A stretch of DNA of 64,000 nt from Deltaproteobacteria bacterium. Lineage in GTDB: Bacteria > Desulfobacterota > Syntrophobacteria > Syntrophobacterales > Syntrophobacteraceae. This document shows positions 60,628 through 64,000 of the stretch, in pieces. Numbering within the stretch: position 1 is the stretch's first letter; each line of letters starts with the position of its first letter. Both the position numbers and the translations under genes were made by a program. The notes under the pieces are model-generated. The model did no database searches, was not told the DNA's origin, and was given only the letters and a program-made list of their open reading frames with translations. The stretch is taken from contig JAAYVE010000024.1 of the NCBI GenBank assembly GCA_012517315.1, positions 1 to 64,000 of the forward strand, read 5' to 3'.

Positions 60628-63012
60628 GTGGGCGTCGACCGTGAGCTTTTTTCGGAAGCGGCATCGCCTCCTGCGCTCGAGACCATGGCAGCGTCCCGTG
60701 AAAATCCCTCAGGCAAGCGGGTGTTGGTGCGGGTGAAAGGCATCGTGCAGGGGGTTGGTTTTCGTCCCTTCGTGTACCAGTTGGCAGTGCGTCACGCCTT
60801 GAACGGCTGGGTGCGCAACCAGTCGGATGGAGTGGAAATCGAGGTTGCAGGCCGGCCCGGAGAAGTGGAACAATTCCTGAGGGATATTCCCCGGGAGGCA
60901 CCCCCCCTTGCCCGCATTGTTCACCTGGATTTCATCGAGAAACCCTATACTCCCCTCACGCCCTTCGCCATAATGCAGAGCCTTGGGGGCGAGACGGCGC
61001 GTTCCACCCTGATCTCCCCCGATGTATGCACCTGTGAGGATTGCCTGCGGGAACTGTTTGATCCCCGGGACCGGCGCTATCGCTACCCGTTCATCAACTG
61101 CACCAACTGCGGGCCTCGGTACACCATCATCCGTGACATCCCGTACGACCGGGACAAGACGACCATGGCCGATTTTGCCATGTGTTCCCAGTGCAGGGAG
61201 GAGTACGAAAACCCTTTGAACCGCAGGTTCCACGCACAGCCAAACGCGTGCCACGTCTGCGGGCCCCGGGTCTGGTTGGTGGACCCCCGGGGAACGGTGC
61301 TTGCCGAAAGGGACGATGCGTTGCGTCTCGCGGTGTCCTTCCTAGAGGGCGGTTCCATCGTGGCCGTGAAAGGACTTGGGGGATTTCACCTAGCCGTGAA
61401 GGCGACGGACGAGGCAGCCGTGAGTCGCCTCAGGAGCCGCAAAATCCGTGAAGAAAAGCCGTTCGCCGTCATGTTCGCCCACCTGGACGCCCTGAAACGT
61501 CACTGCCTGGTGCGGTGGGAAGAAGAGGCTCTCCTGCTGGGACCCCAGCGTCCCATCGTGTTGTTGCAGCGGCGCCCGGCCATGTCATCTCCGTGCATCG
61601 CCCCGAGTGTCGCGCCCGGCAACCGCCTCCTGGGCGGTTTTCTCCCTTACACCCCTTTGCACCACCTGCTTTTCGAAGGGGATGTCCATGACGCTCTCGT
61701 CATGACCAGCGGAAACCAGAGCGATGAGCCTATCGTCATGAGCAACGCCGATGCCCTGGAACGCCTGAAGGAGATCGCAGACGTCTTTCTCCTCCACGAC
61801 CGGGAAATCCACATGCGCTGCGACGATTCCGTGACGCGGGTGGTCCGTGGTCTGCCAAAACCCGTTCGGAGAGCCAGGGGATATGTTCCCGTCCCTGTTT
61901 TTCTCGCCGAAGGGGGGGCGACCGTCCTCGGCGTCGGGGCGGAATTGAAGAGCGCGGTGTGCCTCACCCGCGGGAATGAAGCCTTTCTCAGCCAGCACAT
62001 CGGGGATCTGGAAAACCTGGAGACGCTTCACTCCTTCAATCACGCCATCGAACACCTGAAGCGCATCCTGGAGATCGAACCCGTTTGTGTTGCACACGAT
62101 CTGCACCCCGATTACCTGAGCAGTCGTTGGGCTGCGGAACAGGTCGGGGTGCCGCGCGTCGCCGTGCAGCATCATCATGCACATATCGCTTCCGTCATGG
62201 CCGAACACAGGCTTTCCGGGGGCATCCTGGGCATCGCCCTGGACGGCACCGGTTTCGGTCCGGACGGGACCGTATGGGGCGGAGAAATCCTGCACGTGGA
62301 GGGGTGCGGCTTCCGAAGGCTAGGGCATTTTCGCCGGCTGCCCCTGCCGGGCGGGGACCGGGCGGTACGGGAGCCATGGCGCATGGCCCTCAGCGTGCTC
62401 TGGATGCTTTGCCCGGAAGAGACGGAAAGGCGTTTTCCCGATTTCCTGGACCGATGGCCGAAAGAAAGGGTAAAGATCGTACTGCAGATGATCCAAAAAG
62501 GGGTGAACTCGCCCCGGACTTCCTCGTGTGGGCGCGTTTTCGACGCGGTGTCCGCTCTCATTGGCCTGAGGGAGACCATCACCTATGAGGGGCAGGCGGC
62601 CATCGAACTGGAGCAGATCCTGGAATCGGAGACCGGACTCTACGCCGGAGCTGTTTACCGTGAGCCGGCAGGCATGTGGATCGTGGATCCTGTAGCCATG
62701 TTTCGAGAGATCGTCGAGGATGTTCGCAAGGGGGTGCCTGCCGGGATCATTTCGGCCCGCTTCCACAACGGTCTCTCAGCAATGCTGGCGGAGGCGGTTG
62801 CTTCCGTTTCTGCTCAGGTCGGTCTGTACAGGGTGGCCCTCAGTGGGGGGGTGTTTCAGAACGCGTATCTCCTGGAGCGAGTGATCCCAGCGCTGGAAGA
62901 GAGGGGAGTGGAAGTGTTCACCCATGCGGAGGTGCCCGCCAACGATGCCTGCATCGCCCTCGGGCAAGCTCACGTGGCACGGGAATGGCTGAAAAGCGGA
63001 GACAGTTTATGA
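60628..63012 (+). CDS. hypF: carbamoyltransferase HypF
   Basis: 794 residues. Order: acylphosphatase domain (VKGIVQGVGFRPFVYQLAV), two zinc fingers (CTCEDCLREL with CTNCGPRY, and MCSQCREEY with CHVCGP), YrdC-like domain (VAVKGLGGFHLAVKA), and Kae1-like carbamoyltransferase with VQHHHAHIASVMAEH and ALDGTGFGPDGT. Makes the CN ligands of [NiFe] hydrogenase from carbamoyl phosphate with HypE. GTG 60628 follows AGGAAACG; ATG 60685 is an alternative that would bring the length closer to 775. It begins right after the hypB stop. Confidence 0.95.
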   Translation: MGVDRELFSEAASPPALETMAASRENPSGKRVLVRVKGIVQGVGFRPFVYQLAVRHALNGWVRNQSDGVEIEVAGRPGEVEQFLRDIPREAPPLARIVHLDFIEKPYTPLTPFAIMQSLGGETARSTLISPDVCTCEDCLRELFDPRDRRYRYPFINCTNCGPRYTIIRDIPYDRDKTTMADFAMCSQCREEYENPLNRRFHAQPNACHVCGPRVWLVDPRGTVLAERDDALRLAVSFLEGGSIVAVKGLGGFHLAVKATDEAAVSRLRSRKIREEKPFAVMFAHLDALKRHCLVRWEEEALLLGPQRPIVLLQRRPAMSSPCIAPSVAPGNRLLGGFLPYTPLHHLLFEGDVHDALVMTSGNQSDEPIVMSNADALERLKEIADVFLLHDREIHMRCDDSVTRVVRGLPKPVRRARGYVPVPVFLAEGGATVLGVGAELKSAVCLTRGNEAFLSQHIGDLENLETLHSFNHAIEHLKRILEIEPVCVAHDLHPDYLSSRWAAEQVGVPRVAVQHHHAHIASVMAEHRLSGGILGIALDGTGFGPDGTVWGGEILHVEGCGFRRLGHFRRLPLPGGDRAVREPWRMALSVLWMLCPEETERRFPDFLDRWPKERVKIVLQMIQKGVNSPRTSSCGRVFDAVSALIGLRETITYEGQAAIELEQILESETGLYAGAVYREPAGMWIVDPVAMFREIVEDVRKGVPAGIISARFHNGLSAMLAEAVASVSAQVGLYRVALSGGVFQNAYLLERVIPALEERGVEVFTHAEVPANDACIALGQAHVAREWLKSGDSL

Positions 63013-63084
63013 TCGTTACAACGACGCGAATCACGGGAAGAAGGAGCCGGAACGCAAAAGGCACATCCGGCGGGAGCGGCCCAT

Positions 63085-64000
63085 TTGAAATATCTGGATG
63101 AATACAGGGATCCGGAACTTGCGAGGCGTCTCCTTTCGAGAATCGAGGAAATCGCTCCCGGTGACAGGGTCATCCGGCTGATGGAAATCTGTGGCACCCA
63201 CACGGTGGCCATTTTCCGTTCAGGCCTGAGACATCTGCTCCCATCCACCATCCGTCTCATCAGCGGCCCGGGCTGCCCCGTGTGCGTCACGGCCAACGAA
63301 GACATCGATCGGGCCATTTGGCTGGCGAAGCAGCCAGGGGTGATTGTCACCACTTTCGGCGACTTGGTCCGGGTGCCGGGGTCCACCTCTTCCCTCAATG
63401 TGGAACGGAGCAACGGGGCAGACGTGCGCATCGTTTACGCCACTATCGACGCGCTGCAAATTGCCCGGGCGACGCCCGATCGACAGGTGGTGTTTGTGGG
63501 GATCGGGTTTGAGACGACGGCGCCCACCGTTGCGGCTGCGGTGAAGCAGGCGGCTGCGGAAGGCTTGGTGAATTTTTCCGTGCTCCCCGTGCACAAACTG
63601 CTGCCACCGGCCATGGGAGCCCTCCTGGAAGAGGGGAACCTCCAGTTGAACGGCTTTCTTTGCCCAGGTCACGTGAGCACGGTCATCGGAGCCTCGGCTT
63701 ACGAGGACGTGGTGAACCGTTACGGAATCTCTTGTGTGGTCGCGGGCTTCGAGCCGCTGGACCTGCTCCACGGGATTTATCTCCTGGTGGAGTGCGTCGT
63801 GAAGGGAACCCCGCAGGTGTTGAACCAGTATCGCCGGGCCGTTTCCAGGGATGGAAACGCTGCCGCGAGGCGTCTTATGGATGAGGTTTTCGAGCCGGCC
63901 GATTCCACGTGGCGTGGATTGGGGCCGATCCCTCTGAGCGGTCTGCGCTTCCGGAATTCCTGGCGCCGGTTCGATGCGGGGGAGCGGTTTTCCATGCCGG
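63085..64000 (+). CDS. hypD: hydrogenase formation protein HypD (cut by window edge)
   Basis: About 305 residues, open to the window edge. TTG start at 63085 (LKYLDEYRDPELARRLLSRI) after GGGAG; no ATG or GTG fits the family start. Conserved Cys segments MEICGTHTVAIFRSG, LISGPGCPVCVT and NGFLCPGHVSTVIG; also VVFVGIGFETTAPTVAAA. The C-terminal [4Fe-4S] motif lies beyond the window. Forms a complex with HypC to assemble Fe(CN)2CO. hypC is not between hypF and hypD, the 72-base gap being too short. Confidence 0.95.
   Translation, partial: MKYLDEYRDPELARRLLSRIEEIAPGDRVIRLMEICGTHTVAIFRSGLRHLLPSTIRLISGPGCPVCVTANEDIDRAIWLAKQPGVIVTTFGDLVRVPGSTSSLNVERSNGADVRIVYATIDALQIARATPDRQVVFVGIGFETTAPTVAAAVKQAAAEGLVNFSVLPVHKLLPPAMGALLEEGNLQLNGFLCPGHVSTVIGASAYEDVVNRYGISCVVAGFEPLDLLHGIYLLVECVVKGTPQVLNQYRRAVSRDGNAAARRLMDEVFEPADSTWRGLGPIPLSGLRFRNSWRRFDAGERFSMP

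Overview
The window reads as chromosomal DNA of a strictly anaerobic member of the Desulfobacterota, probably near the sulfate-reducing or syntrophic Syntrophobacter-type lineages. That is inference from gene content: a selenocysteine-containing NAD-linked formate dehydrogenase with an HndA/HndC-type diaphorase and a FocA channel, hydrogenase maturation genes, a CooT-type nickel protein, AmmeMemoRadiSam proteins, an EF-G paralogue and a DUF4388 protein of types frequent in that group. No ribosomal RNA, CRISPR array or intact prophage was seen.

Layout. 0-12 kb is housekeeping: a xerC-type recombinase cut by the left edge, an EF-G-like GTPase, a DUF4388 protein, mogA, a minus-strand TPR / lipoprotein / Mut7-C / coiled-coil operon, a Memo protein, and efp-epmA. 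tRNA-Cys follows with its own promoter and terminator. 13.9-25.5 kb is a formate and selenium region: focA, hndA, hndC, fdhA (in-frame UGA with a clear bacterial SECIS hairpin), a decayed IS630-type transposase, a small Cys-rich ORF, a fused cysteine desulfurase-SelD gene and a NuoG-like iron-sulfur protein. A ~950-base non-coding stretch ending in a strong terminator lies just before focA.

25.6-41.1 kb holds a methyl-accepting chemotaxis protein, an FAH-family hydrolase, PilZ, a DD-carboxypeptidase, an FmdB-type zinc ribbon, Mrp/NBP35, transketolase, a Memo-AMMECR1 fusion, a SPOUT RNA methyltransferase, CooT and a DegT-family aminotransferase. 41.2-50.8 kb is envelope-related: a large autotransporter, a four-gene thiol-redox operon (redoxin, cNMP-binding/rhodanese, DoxX, lipoprotein), a cation diffusion facilitator with a NifX-like tail and an MFS-acyltransferase fusion.

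50.8-55.5 kb is a graveyard: ISAzo13, IS200/IS605 and IS3-like remnants and an RDD-type membrane gene broken by two frameshifts, abutting the 3' end of initiator tRNA-Met. 56-64 kb returns to core genes: mscS, hisB, a small membrane protein interrupted by an in-frame TAG, a formyltransferase, then hypA-hypB-hypF-hypD running off the right edge.

The genes suggest reversible formate/NAD chemistry dependent on selenium (delivered by the NifS-SelD fusion) and Mo or W cofactor (mogA), together with nickel hydrogenase assembly (hyp genes, perhaps CooT). The most unusual items are the NifS-SelD fusion, the redox operon whose rhodanese lacks its catalytic Cys, the non-coding region before focA, the CDF-NifX fusion and the amber-interrupted membrane protein.
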